Positions 8,706-17,006 of a DNA stretch of 64,000 bases are shown here, in pieces. Numbering within the stretch: the first letter of the stretch is position 1; every line of letters begins with the position of its first letter. The notes under the pieces are model-generated. The model was not told the origin of the DNA. It was given only the letters and a program-made list of their open reading frames with translations, and ran no database searches. The stretch lies in the NCBI GenBank assembly GCA_028872915.1, contig JAGWNY010000003.1, positions 38,375-102,374 of the forward strand, read 5' to 3'. The DNA is from Verrucomicrobiota bacterium (GTDB lineage: Bacteria > Verrucomicrobiota > Verrucomicrobiia > Limisphaerales > UBA11358). A program made the position numbers and the translations under genes.

Positions 8706-11504
8706 ATGGGTAAATCGCTTGTCATCGCGGAGAAGCCGTCCGTCGCCGGAGACATCGCCCGGGCGGTCGGAAAGTTTGAAAAGCACGCGGACCATTTTGA
8801 AAACGATGAATACGTCATTTCATCGGCTGTGGGACATTTGCTTGAACTCGCCGTGCCGGAAGAGTTTGATGTCAAAAAGGGAAAGTGGACTTTCGAGCGC
8901 CTGCCGGTGATTCCGCCGCGATTTGACCTCAAACCGATTGAAAAAGGCGCAAACAGGCTCAATTCCCTGCTCAAGTTGATGCGGCGCAAGGACATAGAGC
9001 GCCTGATCAACGCGTGCGACGCCGGGCGCGAGGGCGAGTTGATCTTTCGCTACATCGTCCGCTACGCGCGGAGCGACAAACCCATTCAACGGCTCTGGCT
9101 GCAATCCATGACGCCGGCAGCCATCCGGGAGGGATTCTCGCAATTGCGGCGCGACGAAGAGATGCTGCCTCTGGCGGACGCAGCCGTCTGCCGGAGCGAA
9201 TCCGACTGGCTGGTTGGCATCAATGGCACGCGGGCGATGACGGCGTTCAATTCCAGGACGGGGGGCTTTCACCTGACGACCGTCGGCCGCGTCCAGACTC
9301 CCACGCTGGCGATTCTGGTCGAACGCGAGGAACGGATTAAAAAGTTTGTGTCCCGAAATTATTGGGAGATTCACGGAACGTTCGCCGCCGAGGCGGGCGA
9401 ATACGCGGGCCGATGGTTTGACGAAAAATTTGTCAAACGGGACGGCGACGACCAGCTCAAGCCGGAGCGGGTTTGGGAAATCAAACGGGCGGAAGCCATC
9501 CGCGACAAATGCGCCGGCAAACCGGGCGTGGTGACGGAGGAAAGCAAGCCCACGACGTCGCTCTCGCCCCTGCTTTACGATCTGACGAGTTTGCAGCGGG
9601 AGGCCAACGGGCGCTTTGGATTCAGCGCGAAGAACACGCTCGGCCTGGCGCAGGCGCTTTACGAAAGACACAAGGTTCTCACGTATCCACGCACGGATTC
9701 CCGCGCCCTGCCCGAGGATTATCCGGGCGCGGTGAAATCAACGCTGGAGGTTTTGTCGGGGACGGCCTACGGTCCATTTGCCGGTCGCATTTTGGAGAGC
9801 GGCTGGGTGCGGCCCAACAAACGCATTTTCAACAACGCGAAGGTCTCCGACCATTTTGCCATCATTCCGACCACGGCGGTGCCGAAGCATTTGACCGAGC
9901 CGGAGCAGAAACTGTACGACCTGGTGGTCAAACGCTTCCTGGCCGTGTTTTATCCGGCGGCGGAATTTCTCGTCACGCACCGCATCACGCGCGTTGAGGG
10001 CGAACCGTTCAAGAGCGAGGGCAAGGTGATGGTCAAGCCCGGCTGGCTGGAAGTTTATGGCAAGGACGCGCCGGCGGAGGAAGCCGCGGCCTTGACGCCT
10101 GTGCGGGCCGGTGAAGAGGTCAAAACGGCCGACGTTGAAGTCCGGGGCGAGGTGACGAAGCCGCCGCCGCGCTATTCGGAAGCCACGCTGCTGACGGCCA
10201 TGGAAGGCGCCGGCAAGCTGGTCGAGGACGAGGAACTGCGAGCGGCCATGAGCGAAAAGGGCCTGGGGACGCCGGCAACGCGCGCCCAGATCATCGAAGG
10301 ATTGATCTGGGAAAAATACGTTCTCCGCAACGGGCGGGAATTGCAGCCCACGGCCAAGGCATTCTCGTTGATTACGCTGTTGCGGGGATTGGACGTGCCG
10401 GAATTGTGCTCGCCCGAACTGACGGGCGAATGGGAATTCAAGCTGAATCAAATGGCCCGCGGGCGGCTCAAGCGGGAGGATTTCATGGGTGAAATCGCCA
10501 AGGCCACGCGGGAAATGGTGGCCAAGGCCCGCAGCCACGAAAGCGACACCATTCCCGGCGATTTTGGCACGCTTAAAACGCCCTGCCCGAAATGCGGCGG
10601 CGAGATACACGAGAACTACAAGAAATTTCAGTGCCAGAAATGCGATTTTGGCCTCTGGAAGATTGTCGCCGGACGCCAGTTGGAAATTCCCGAAATTGAG
10701 GAACTGCTCAAAAACGGCCGCGTCGGCCCGCTCCAGGGTTTTCGCAGCGCCCGGGGATTTCCCTTTGCCGCGATGATCAGGATGGGCGCGGACTTCAAAC
10801 CTGAATTTGATTTCGGCAACCAGCCGGCCAAAGGCGGGGGCAAGGAGGAAGCGATGGATTTCAGCGGCAAGGAGCCTCTGGGCAAATGTCCGCAATGCGC
10901 GGGCCGCGTTTTCGACGCGGGTATGAATTACATTTGCGAGAACGCGGCGGGCGCGGCAAAAACGTGCGGTTTCAAAACCGGCAGGATCATTTTGCAGCAG
11001 GAGGTTGCACCGGACCAGGTGAAAAAACTTTTGGCGGAGGGAAAAACGGACTTGTTCAAGGGATTCGTGTCCAAAAAGACCAACCGGAAGTTTGAGGCGT
11101 ATTTGGTATTGAAGGATGGCCGCACGGCCTTTGAATTTCCCGTCCGGGAAAGGAAGGGCCGTGCAAAAGGAGCCGCGCGCGAACCGGCTCCCCGGCTCGA
11201 TTTCAGCGGCAAACAGGCCGTCGGCAAATGCCCGAAATGCGGCGGCGCCGTCTTTGATACCGAAGCCGGCTACATTTGCGAAAGGTCGCAATCCGAGAAG
11301 AAACCGTGCCGGTTCCAAATCAGCCGGAATATTTTGGGCCAGCCGATCTGGCCGGACCAGGCCGGCAAAATTCTCGAATCACAGAAATCGGACCTGCTCG
11401 ACAAGTTCATTTCGAAGTCGGGCAAGCCCTTTTCGGCCTGGCTCGTGATGGATGAAAAGGGAAAGATCACGTTTGAATTTCCTCCGCGCGACGAGACGGC
11501 GTAG
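8706..11504 (+). CDS. topB: DNA topoisomerase III (type IA) with C-terminal zinc repeats
   Basis: A 932-residue type IA topoisomerase that relaxes or decatenates DNA through a transient 5'-phosphotyrosine. The Toprim domain opens with SLVIAEKPSVAGDIARAVG and includes CDAGREGELIFRYI; the active-site Tyr is in LTYPRTDSRALP, and GRVQTPTLAILVERE precedes it. From about residue 625 there are three Cys-rich modules beginning CPKCGG, CPQCAG and CPKCGG (near residues 625, 727 and 840), each followed by a topoisomerase C-terminal repeat. This is longer than E. coli TopB (about 650 residues) because of the tail. ATG 8706 directly precedes the Toprim strand. Confidence 0.93.
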   Translation: MGKSLVIAEKPSVAGDIARAVGKFEKHADHFENDEYVISSAVGHLLELAVPEEFDVKKGKWTFERLPVIPPRFDLKPIEKGANRLNSLLKLMRRKDIERLINACDAGREGELIFRYIVRYARSDKPIQRLWLQSMTPAAIREGFSQLRRDEEMLPLADAAVCRSESDWLVGINGTRAMTAFNSRTGGFHLTTVGRVQTPTLAILVEREERIKKFVSRNYWEIHGTFAAEAGEYAGRWFDEKFVKRDGDDQLKPERVWEIKRAEAIRDKCAGKPGVVTEESKPTTSLSPLLYDLTSLQREANGRFGFSAKNTLGLAQALYERHKVLTYPRTDSRALPEDYPGAVKSTLEVLSGTAYGPFAGRILESGWVRPNKRIFNNAKVSDHFAIIPTTAVPKHLTEPEQKLYDLVVKRFLAVFYPAAEFLVTHRITRVEGEPFKSEGKVMVKPGWLEVYGKDAPAEEAAALTPVRAGEEVKTADVEVRGEVTKPPPRYSEATLLTAMEGAGKLVEDEELRAAMSEKGLGTPATRAQIIEGLIWEKYVLRNGRELQPTAKAFSLITLLRGLDVPELCSPELTGEWEFKLNQMARGRLKREDFMGEIAKATREMVAKARSHESDTIPGDFGTLKTPCPKCGGEIHENYKKFQCQKCDFGLWKIVAGRQLEIPEIEELLKNGRVGPLQGFRSARGFPFAAMIRMGADFKPEFDFGNQPAKGGGKEEAMDFSGKEPLGKCPQCAGRVFDAGMNYICENAAGAAKTCGFKTGRIILQQEVAPDQVKKLLAEGKTDLFKGFVSKKTNRKFEAYLVLKDGRTAFEFPVRERKGRAKGAAREPAPRLDFSGKQAVGKCPKCGGAVFDTEAGYICERSQSEKKPCRFQISRNILGQPIWPDQAGKILESQKSDLLDKFISKSGKPFSAWLVMDEKGKITFEFPPRDETA

Positions 11505-11509
11505 AGGGG

Positions 11510-12772
11510 TTATTTCCTGAACGAAAACGCGCAGCAGATGGCCAGCAGCACCAGGCTGAAGGCGCCGAGGGTCTGGAGCGCGACTTCCATGTGTCCGGGA
11601 AAATGGCGCAGCATCGCCGGCAAAACAAATGCATACGCCGCCGTCAGCGCCACCAAAGGTGTGACGATTTTATACCGTCCCCGCGCCATCAGGTCATTGA
11701 CCAGCACGTTGGCCAGGGTCAGCGGGATGACCGCTGCCGCGTACCAGGGAAGCAGTTGGGTCGTTTCCGCCACGTATTGCGGCGTGTAAACCAGCTTCAC
11801 CACGAATGGCCCGAAGAGGCACAGCGCCGCCGCGCCGCCGCAGGAGAGCACGGCGGTGCCCAGCAGCACCACCCACAGCAGATTGCTTTTTTCCGACGTT
11901 GCCGTCGCATGGACAATTTTCGGGAACATCACCGCTGCCAGCGGCAGGACCACCCACAGCAACCCGCGCGACAACGTCCCGGCGGCGGCGTAGCAGGCCA
12001 TCTGGTTTCCGGAAAAAAAAGCCTTCGCATACATGGTGTCCGACACCATCAGGAATTGCACCGCGCCAAAGCCCAGCATCAGTGGAACAATTTGCCGGAT
12101 CAGCGCCATTTGATCGAATGGCTCCTCCGGCAGCAGCCAGAGGTCGCGCGACCGCCAGATGGCAATGGCCGCCCATGCTCCCAACCCGATAAACGCCCCT
12201 AAAATCATGCCGGCGGCGCCCATCCCAAAGGCGAGCACCAGCGCCACCGCCACGACGATCCGCCCCACCCCGCTGGCGATGTTTCCCCACCCGAGCCAGA
12301 AAAAGTCCTGGCGGCCTTGCAGCACGCCTGAAAATACCGGCATCCATAGATTCATGAGCATCGCGCCCATTGCTATCCACAGGGTTGCCGGGCGGCTCAA
12401 TTTCCAGTGCATGATGATCGGGCCTTCGAAAGCGAAAACGAACACGGCAATCAGCGACCAGAACAGGAACGTCCAGAACCAGCCCAGCCGGATCATCCCG
12501 GCCAGTTGGCGCTCCGTCCCCGTGGCAATGGCCTTGGCCGTCTGCTGGGCAAAGACCATTTGAAGCGGCAGGGTCGGCACGCAAGCCGTGATCATCAGCA
12601 TCGTTACAAAAATGCTGTATTGGGCTTCGGGGATTTTTTTTGCCAGCAGATGAACGGCCCACGCGAGGGTTCCTGAAACGATATTGGCCGTCATCAGCCA
12701 CCCAGCCTCCCGGAAAAACACCCCATGCGTCTTATGATCAACCGTGGGAGCCGTTTTGGCGCCTGAAATCAC
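11510..12772 (-). CDS. Polysaccharide flippase (Wzx/MATE-like membrane protein)
   Basis: About 420 residues with around a dozen hydrophobic segments, of the oligosaccharide flippase (MVF/RfbX) type, likely moving lipid-linked glycans across the inner membrane. The recognisable start is REAGWLMTANIVSG..AWAVHLLAKKIPEAQYS, the usual first two helices. The start is uncertain: I use GTG 12772, while an internal ATG at 12694 would drop the first half-helix; the open frame continues upstream only as antisense of the M20 gene. It lies 70 bases downstream of that gene on the same strand and converges closely with topB. Confidence 0.8.
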   Translation of the reverse strand: MISGAKTAPTVDHKTHGVFFREAGWLMTANIVSGTLAWAVHLLAKKIPEAQYSIFVTMLMITACVPTLPLQMVFAQQTAKAIATGTERQLAGMIRLGWFWTFLFWSLIAVFVFAFEGPIIMHWKLSRPATLWIAMGAMLMNLWMPVFSGVLQGRQDFFWLGWGNIASGVGRIVVAVALVLAFGMGAAGMILGAFIGLGAWAAIAIWRSRDLWLLPEEPFDQMALIRQIVPLMLGFGAVQFLMVSDTMYAKAFFSGNQMACYAAAGTLSRGLLWVVLPLAAVMFPKIVHATATSEKSNLLWVVLLGTAVLSCGGAAALCLFGPFVVKLVYTPQYVAETTQLLPWYAAAVIPLTLANVLVNDLMARGRYKIVTPLVALTAAYAFVLPAMLRHFPGHMEVALQTLGAFSLVLLAICCAFSFRK

Positions 12773-12842
12773 CGGCGAAGAGTGCCGCACCCCGCCTGAC
12801 GGGAAAAGCAATTTTGTGCGGATTTCGGGTTTGTGGAGCCTG

Positions 12843-14003
12843 TCATCCGAGGGAACGAAGAAATGTGACAAGCAGATTTTTTGCGCGCTCCAATCCTTCC
12901 GCCGCAATCCATTCATCGGCCGTGTGCGCCTGGGCCACGTCTCCCGGTCCAAAAACGACCGATGGAATTTTTCCCGCCGCCAGGACGGCCGCGTCGCAGA
13001 AAAAATGCGCGCCTGCCGGTCTTTTCCAACCGGCGCTCTCCAAAAATCGGCGGACCAGGGGCAATCCCGGTTCGGTTTCCAAAGGCCGCGCCGGCGCGGC
13101 CTTTTGCCCGGAAACGCGCGCCGCCAGTTTTCGGCCGCGGAGAAATGCCGCAATTTCGCGCCGCGCGCCGGCGTCACTCTCGCCGGGCAGCGTGCGCCGG
13201 TCCAGCATGATGGCGCAGTGGTCGGGCACGATGTTGGGCTGGGCGCCGCCATGGATGGCGCCGACGTTCACGGTGGCGTGGCCCAGCAGCGGATGGGACT
13301 TTCGGCGCAACCCGGCCGCGTAATCCCCCTGCAAGGCCTCGACGACGCGGGCCATTTCATGGATGGCATTTTTGCCAAACTCAGGCGTCGCCCCGTGGGC
13401 CGCTTTGCCGCGGGTTTCGATCTGGAGCCAGGCGCTGCCCTTGTGCGCGGTTACGACGCGCAATCTTGTCGGCTCGCCGACAATTGCCAGGAGGGAATGG
13501 GAACGATCGCGCGGGTGGAACCGGCCTTTGGCGAACGCGCGCGAGCCGGCTTGGGCGTTTTCCTCGTCAACAAGGCCGGCAAAAATAATTTCGGTTTGGG
13601 CGGGGCGCGAGCGGCCGGCGGCCAATTCGCAAAGGGCGGTGAACATGGCGGCGACGGAGCCTTTGGTGTCACAGGCGCCGCGCCCGTGAAGGCGCCCGTT
13701 TTTCAGGCGCGGAACGAATTGCGAATCATCACCGTTGACGGTGTCCAGATGCGGGGCAAGCACGATGGTTTGGCGGGCCGTGGCGCGCGGCGCCAGGCGC
13801 GCAATGACGTTGGAGCGTTCCGGCAGGACAGGCTGGAATTCCACGTCAAGCCCCGCGCGCCCGGCGAGGGAAGCAAGGAAATCCGCGACGTTTTTTTCGC
13901 CGAACCGCGGCGCTGCCGACCCCGTGGGATCACGCGGGGCAAAAGCCGGGTTGACGCTGGGCAAAGCAACGAGTTCGGCGAGCAGTTTTTCCGTGCGCGT
14001 CAT
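12843..14003 (-). CDS. M20-family deacylase/peptidase (ArgE/DapE type)
   Basis: A 386-residue di-zinc hydrolase. Motifs in order: LAPHLDTVNGDD (zinc His and catalytic Asp), GRGACDTKGSVAAM (bridging Asp), LVDEENAQAGSRAF (catalytic Glu-Glu), VGEPTRLRVVTAHKG, then the dimerisation domain with HGGAQPNIVPDHC and a C-terminal zinc-His region around AHTADEWI. Start ATG 14003 is chosen because the family begins with LLAELVALPSVNP; the longer frame to 14138 adds unrelated residues. Likely substrates are N-acyl amino acids such as acetylornithine or succinyl-diaminopimelate; specificity cannot be assigned. Confidence 0.88.
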   Translation of the reverse strand: MTRTEKLLAELVALPSVNPAFAPRDPTGSAAPRFGEKNVADFLASLAGRAGLDVEFQPVLPERSNVIARLAPRATARQTIVLAPHLDTVNGDDSQFVPRLKNGRLHGRGACDTKGSVAAMFTALCELAAGRSRPAQTEIIFAGLVDEENAQAGSRAFAKGRFHPRDRSHSLLAIVGEPTRLRVVTAHKGSAWLQIETRGKAAHGATPEFGKNAIHEMARVVEALQGDYAAGLRRKSHPLLGHATVNVGAIHGGAQPNIVPDHCAIMLDRRTLPGESDAGARREIAAFLRGRKLAARVSGQKAAPARPLETEPGLPLVRRFLESAGWKRPAGAHFFCDAAVLAAGKIPSVVFGPGDVAQAHTADEWIAAEGLERAKNLLVTFLRSLG

Positions 14004-14013
14004 GGGGGCACAG

Positions 14014-14042
14014 GGTGACAAATCCAAACGCCTTTTGTCACC
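14014..14042 (-). promoter_or_regulatory. Inverted repeat at the M20 gene start, possible operator or leader hairpin
   Basis: GGTGACAAA (14014-14022) and TTTGTCACC (14034-14042) are perfect 9-base arms around an 11-base spacer, ending ten bases before the M20 ATG at 14003. It could be a repressor site or a hairpin in the mRNA leader that masks the start. Confidence 0.45.
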
Positions 14043-14063
14043 TGATTCCGGCCGGTATTCCAT

Positions 14064-14085
14064 CCGCCCGGCGGGCGGGTTTTTT
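14064..14085 (+). terminator. Terminator-like hairpin in the nadC leader region
   Basis: CCGCCC (14064-14069) / GGGCGG (14073-14078) with a 3-base loop, then G and six T. On the plus strand it lies about 290 bases before nadC with no gene immediately upstream, so it would act either on a nadC leader transcript (attenuation) or on antisense reads from the M20 side. Confidence 0.5.
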
Positions 14086-14375
14086 GAAAGAGGTCGAGTC
14101 CTGCCTCTGGAGCCAGCTCGAAAACGCCTGTGCAGCAATGGAATTACGCAAACCGGGCTTCAGCGGACACCAGAGCGGACACCATTTTCACTACTCCGCC
14201 AGAATCCGGCGCAACTGGAGATAACTCGCCCACTAATCGGTGAATCAAGGCGAGAGTTTTGTTTTCGAGACGGTCTTTTCCGATCCGGTGGGCAGCCTGC
14301 CGCAGCCGCGCGGCTGATTCCGGGGGATTCGTGATTTTTCTTTTCGCGCGGGCGGCGCGCCGTCATTCTTGCGGC

Positions 14376-15239
14376 GTGGAATTGTCCGCTGAAATCCGGG
14401 CCGCGGTCAAAAGCGCGCTTGAGGAGGACATTGGCGGGGGCGATGTCACCACGCTGGCAACGATCCCGAAATTTTTTTCCGCAATGGCGGTCATGCGCGC
14501 GCGCGAACCACTTGTCCTGGCTGGGATAGCGTTCGCGGAAAGAGCGTTTCGTGAGCTTTGCCCGGCCATTCAAATCAAGGAACTGGCGAGGGACGGACGG
14601 CGAATTGCGGCCGGCGGAACATTGCTGAAGGTTTGCGGGCCGGCGCGGGCCATTTTGGGCGCGGAACGGGTGGCGCTGAACTTTGTGCAGCGGCTTTCGG
14701 GCGTGGCCACGCTTACGGCCCGGTTCGTGGAGGCGGTTCGCGGGACAAAATGCCGGATTCTGGACACGCGCAAGACGACGCCGGGCTGGCGCCGATTTGA
14801 AAAATACGCCGTTACCCGCGGCGGCGGAAAGAACCATCGCCTGGGGCTGTTCGACATGGTGTTGATCAAGGACAACCATCTGGCGGCGTTGCGGCATGAA
14901 AAGCCAAACGCCATCGCCGCCGCGCTCCAAAGGGCGCGGGCGCGGTTTCCACGCCTTAAGATGGAGGTGGAAGCGGAGAATCTGGAACAAGTTGGCCAAG
15001 CCATCGAAGCGGGAGCGGACATGATTTTGCTGGATAACATGGATTTGAAAACATTACGGCTGGCGGTGAAGCTGGCCCGCGGCGGCGTGAAAACCGAGGC
15101 GAGCGGGGGCGTCAACCTGGAAACGGCGCGGGCGATTGCCGGAACCGGGGTGGACTTCATTTCCATCGGCGCGCTCACGCATTCGGCCAGGGCGATGGAC
15201 GTGGGGCTGGATTTTGATTCCAATTTGCCTTCAAGATGA
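14376..15239 (+). CDS. nadC: Nicotinate-nucleotide pyrophosphorylase (carboxylating)
   Basis: A 287-residue quinolinate phosphoribosyltransferase converting quinolinate and PRPP to nicotinate mononucleotide in de novo NAD synthesis. Visible: LEEDIGGGDVTT at the N-terminus, LNFVQRLSGVATLT, ILDTRKTTPGWR, AVTRGGGKNHRLGL, MVLIKDNHL, VEAENLEQ, DMILLDNM, and EASGGVNLETARAIAGTGVDFISIG at the C-terminus. GTG 14376 is chosen because upstream residues in frame have no family likeness. It opens a same-strand run with birA, coaX and a beta-CASP gene. Confidence 0.95.
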   Translation: MELSAEIRAAVKSALEEDIGGGDVTTLATIPKFFSAMAVMRAREPLVLAGIAFAERAFRELCPAIQIKELARDGRRIAAGGTLLKVCGPARAILGAERVALNFVQRLSGVATLTARFVEAVRGTKCRILDTRKTTPGWRRFEKYAVTRGGGKNHRLGLFDMVLIKDNHLAALRHEKPNAIAAALQRARARFPRLKMEVEAENLEQVGQAIEAGADMILLDNMDLKTLRLAVKLARGGVKTEASGGVNLETARAIAGTGVDFISIGALTHSARAMDVGLDFDSNLPSR

Positions 15240-15270
15240 GACTGATTCCCCTGCCTTTTGGGCCCCTGAA

Positions 15271-16254
15271 ATGACCACGGACGCCAAGATTCTCCTGGCG
15301 CTGCGCGAAAGCGCGGGAGGAGTTTCAGGAGCGGCTTTGGCTGACGAACTGCGCATTACGCGGGCGGCCATCTGGTCCCGCATTGAAGAGCTGCGCGCGC
15401 TGGGTTATCAAATAGAGGCCGCGCCGCATTCCGGCTACCGTCTCGCGGGCGAACCGGACGTGTTGTTCGCGGACGATCTGGCGGCGCGACTCGCGGGCGC
15501 GGGCGTGATTGGGCGGGACGTCCGCGTTTTCGAGGAAACAACGTCCACCAATGACGTGGCTGAAAAACTGGCCCGCGACGGGGCGGCTGAGGGCGTGGTG
15601 ATTTTTGCCGAATCCCAGAGCCGCGGCCGGGGCCGGCTGGGGCGGCAATGGCTCTCGCCGCCGCGCCAGGGGTTGTGGTTTTCCATTCTGCTTCGTCCGT
15701 TGCTCCGCCCCCAGGAAACCACGCAATTGACCGTGATGGCGGCCACCGCCCTGCGCCGCGCCATTTCGCATGAAACGTCGCTCGAGGTGAAAATCAAATG
15801 GCCGAATGACATCCTCATCGGCGGAAAAAAGGTGGCCGGTATTTTGACCGAAATGAGCGCCGAATTGGACCGGGTGCGCCACGTCATTCTGGGCATTGGC
15901 GTGGACGTGAACCAGCAAGCAGGCGATTTTCCGCCCGAATTGCGCCGCAGTGCCACTTCGTTAAGGATGGAATGCGGCGTCGCGGTGTCGCGCGCGGCGC
16001 TTGCCGCGGCGGCGTTGCGCGAATTGGACGCGGATTACGAGCGCCTTCGGGCCGGGAAATTCGGGGCGGTGGCGGATGAATGGGAAAATTTCTGCGCCAC
16101 GCTTGGCGGCAACGTGACGGTGCAAATCGGGGATGAGAGATTCCACGGCCGGGCCGAAGCGCTGGATGAAACCGGAGCGCTGCTGTTGCGGACGGAGCAC
16201 GGGCGGCTGAAAACGATCCATGGCGGCGACGTACTGCCCGAAAAAAGACCATGA
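15271..16254 (+). CDS. birA: Bifunctional biotin ligase / biotin operon repressor
   Basis: A 327-residue protein that biotinylates acetyl-CoA carboxylase carrier protein. Residues 1-65 form a winged helix-turn-helix (ADELRITRAAIWSRIEELRALGY), so it is the repressor-type, group II enzyme. The catalytic domain has ETTSTNDVA, SQSRGRGRLGRQW (biotinyl-AMP loop), GLWFS, and IKWPNDILIGGKKVAGIL. The C-terminal SH3-like domain ends the protein. ATG 15271 is 31 bases after nadC; the 3' end overlaps coaX by ATGA. No biotin synthesis genes are in the window, so its operator targets are elsewhere. Confidence 0.95.
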   Translation: MTTDAKILLALRESAGGVSGAALADELRITRAAIWSRIEELRALGYQIEAAPHSGYRLAGEPDVLFADDLAARLAGAGVIGRDVRVFEETTSTNDVAEKLARDGAAEGVVIFAESQSRGRGRLGRQWLSPPRQGLWFSILLRPLLRPQETTQLTVMAATALRRAISHETSLEVKIKWPNDILIGGKKVAGILTEMSAELDRVRHVILGIGVDVNQQAGDFPPELRRSATSLRMECGVAVSRAALAAAALRELDADYERLRAGKFGAVADEWENFCATLGGNVTVQIGDERFHGRAEALDETGALLLRTEHGRLKTIHGGDVLPEKRP

Positions 16255-17006
16255 TTTTGCTTCTGGACATCGGCAATACACATACCCATGCCGGCCTGGG
16301 CGGAGCGCGCCGCGTTGTCAAGCAGATGGACATCGCCACGCGCGAGGTCTTCGGGAAGGACGCAGCGCCGCGGTTGAAACAATTTGCGGGTTCGCATCAC
16401 ATTGAAGGAATTGTTTTATGCAGCGTGGTGCCGGCGGCAACGCCCCGCGTTCGCAAAATGGCGGGCGCGCTTTGGAAGGCCAGGATCATTGAGCTGACGG
16501 CCAAAACCGTGCGCGGCATCGGCATTGATTATCCCAAACCGCTGTCCATCGGCCCGGACCGGCTGGCCAACGCGCTGGCCGCCCGGTCGCATTTCGGCGC
16601 GCCGGTGGTGGTGGTGGATTTCGGGACTGCCGTCACGTTTGACGTCGTCAATGCCGCCGGCGATTATGTCGGCGGCATCATTGCTCCGGGCCTTTCGGCA
16701 ATGACGGATTATCTGCATGAAAAAACCGCCCTTCTGCCCCGCGTTCGCATTCGCGAGACGGGCGCGATCATCGGTAAAAGCACCGAACAAGCGATGTTGA
16801 TTGGCGCGGTGCGGGGCTATCGCGGGTTGATCGCGGGACTGCTCGAAGCATTGACATTGGAGCTAAGGGTCAAACGCCTTCCAGTGGTGGCCACGGGAGG
16901 CTATGCGGAATTGATGGCGCGCGGATTGCGGCAAATCACCGCCGTGGACCGCACATTGACCCTGGAAGGATTAAGGCTTGATTGGAAGCTGCAAAATGAC
17001 CCTTGA
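16251..17006 (+). CDS. coaX: Type III pantothenate kinase
   Basis: A 251-residue ASKHA-fold kinase phosphorylating pantothenate, the first step of coenzyme A synthesis. Visible motifs: LLDIGNTHTHAGL (phosphate 1), CSVVP, GPDRLANALAA (substrate site with the catalytic Asp), VVDFGTAVTFD (phosphate 2), GGIIAPGLSAM and VVATGGYAELM (adenosine motif). It shares ATGA with birA, a common birA-coaX fusion/neighbourhood in bacteria, and its stop overlaps the next start as TGATG. Confidence 0.95.
   Translation: MILLLDIGNTHTHAGLGGARRVVKQMDIATREVFGKDAAPRLKQFAGSHHIEGIVLCSVVPAATPRVRKMAGALWKARIIELTAKTVRGIGIDYPKPLSIGPDRLANALAARSHFGAPVVVVDFGTAVTFDVVNAAGDYVGGIIAPGLSAMTDYLHEKTALLPRVRIRETGAIIGKSTEQAMLIGAVRGYRGLIAGLLEALTLELRVKRLPVVATGGYAELMARGLRQITAVDRTLTLEGLRLDWKLQNDP

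Larger units (their letters stand above)
14004..14375. other. Divergent intergenic region with two hairpins
   Basis: No gene seen between the M20 gene and nadC. It contains an inverted repeat close to the M20 start and a GC-rich terminator-like hairpin (both listed separately), plus a short direct repeat AGCGGACACCA / AGCGGACACCA around 14161-14186. The divergent promoters must lie here, but I could not pick boxes with confidence. Confidence 0.6.

Noticed and set aside
9738..11318. A 526-codon open frame on the minus strand
   Set aside because: Entirely antisense to topB, whose protein is unmistakable; the opposite frame is open only because of high GC and shows no family motif.
12773..13252. 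Extension of the flippase frame far upstream
   Set aside because: These codons are antisense-free only by chance and run through the M20 gene in another frame; Trp/Arg/Ser-rich sequence with no likeness to flippases.
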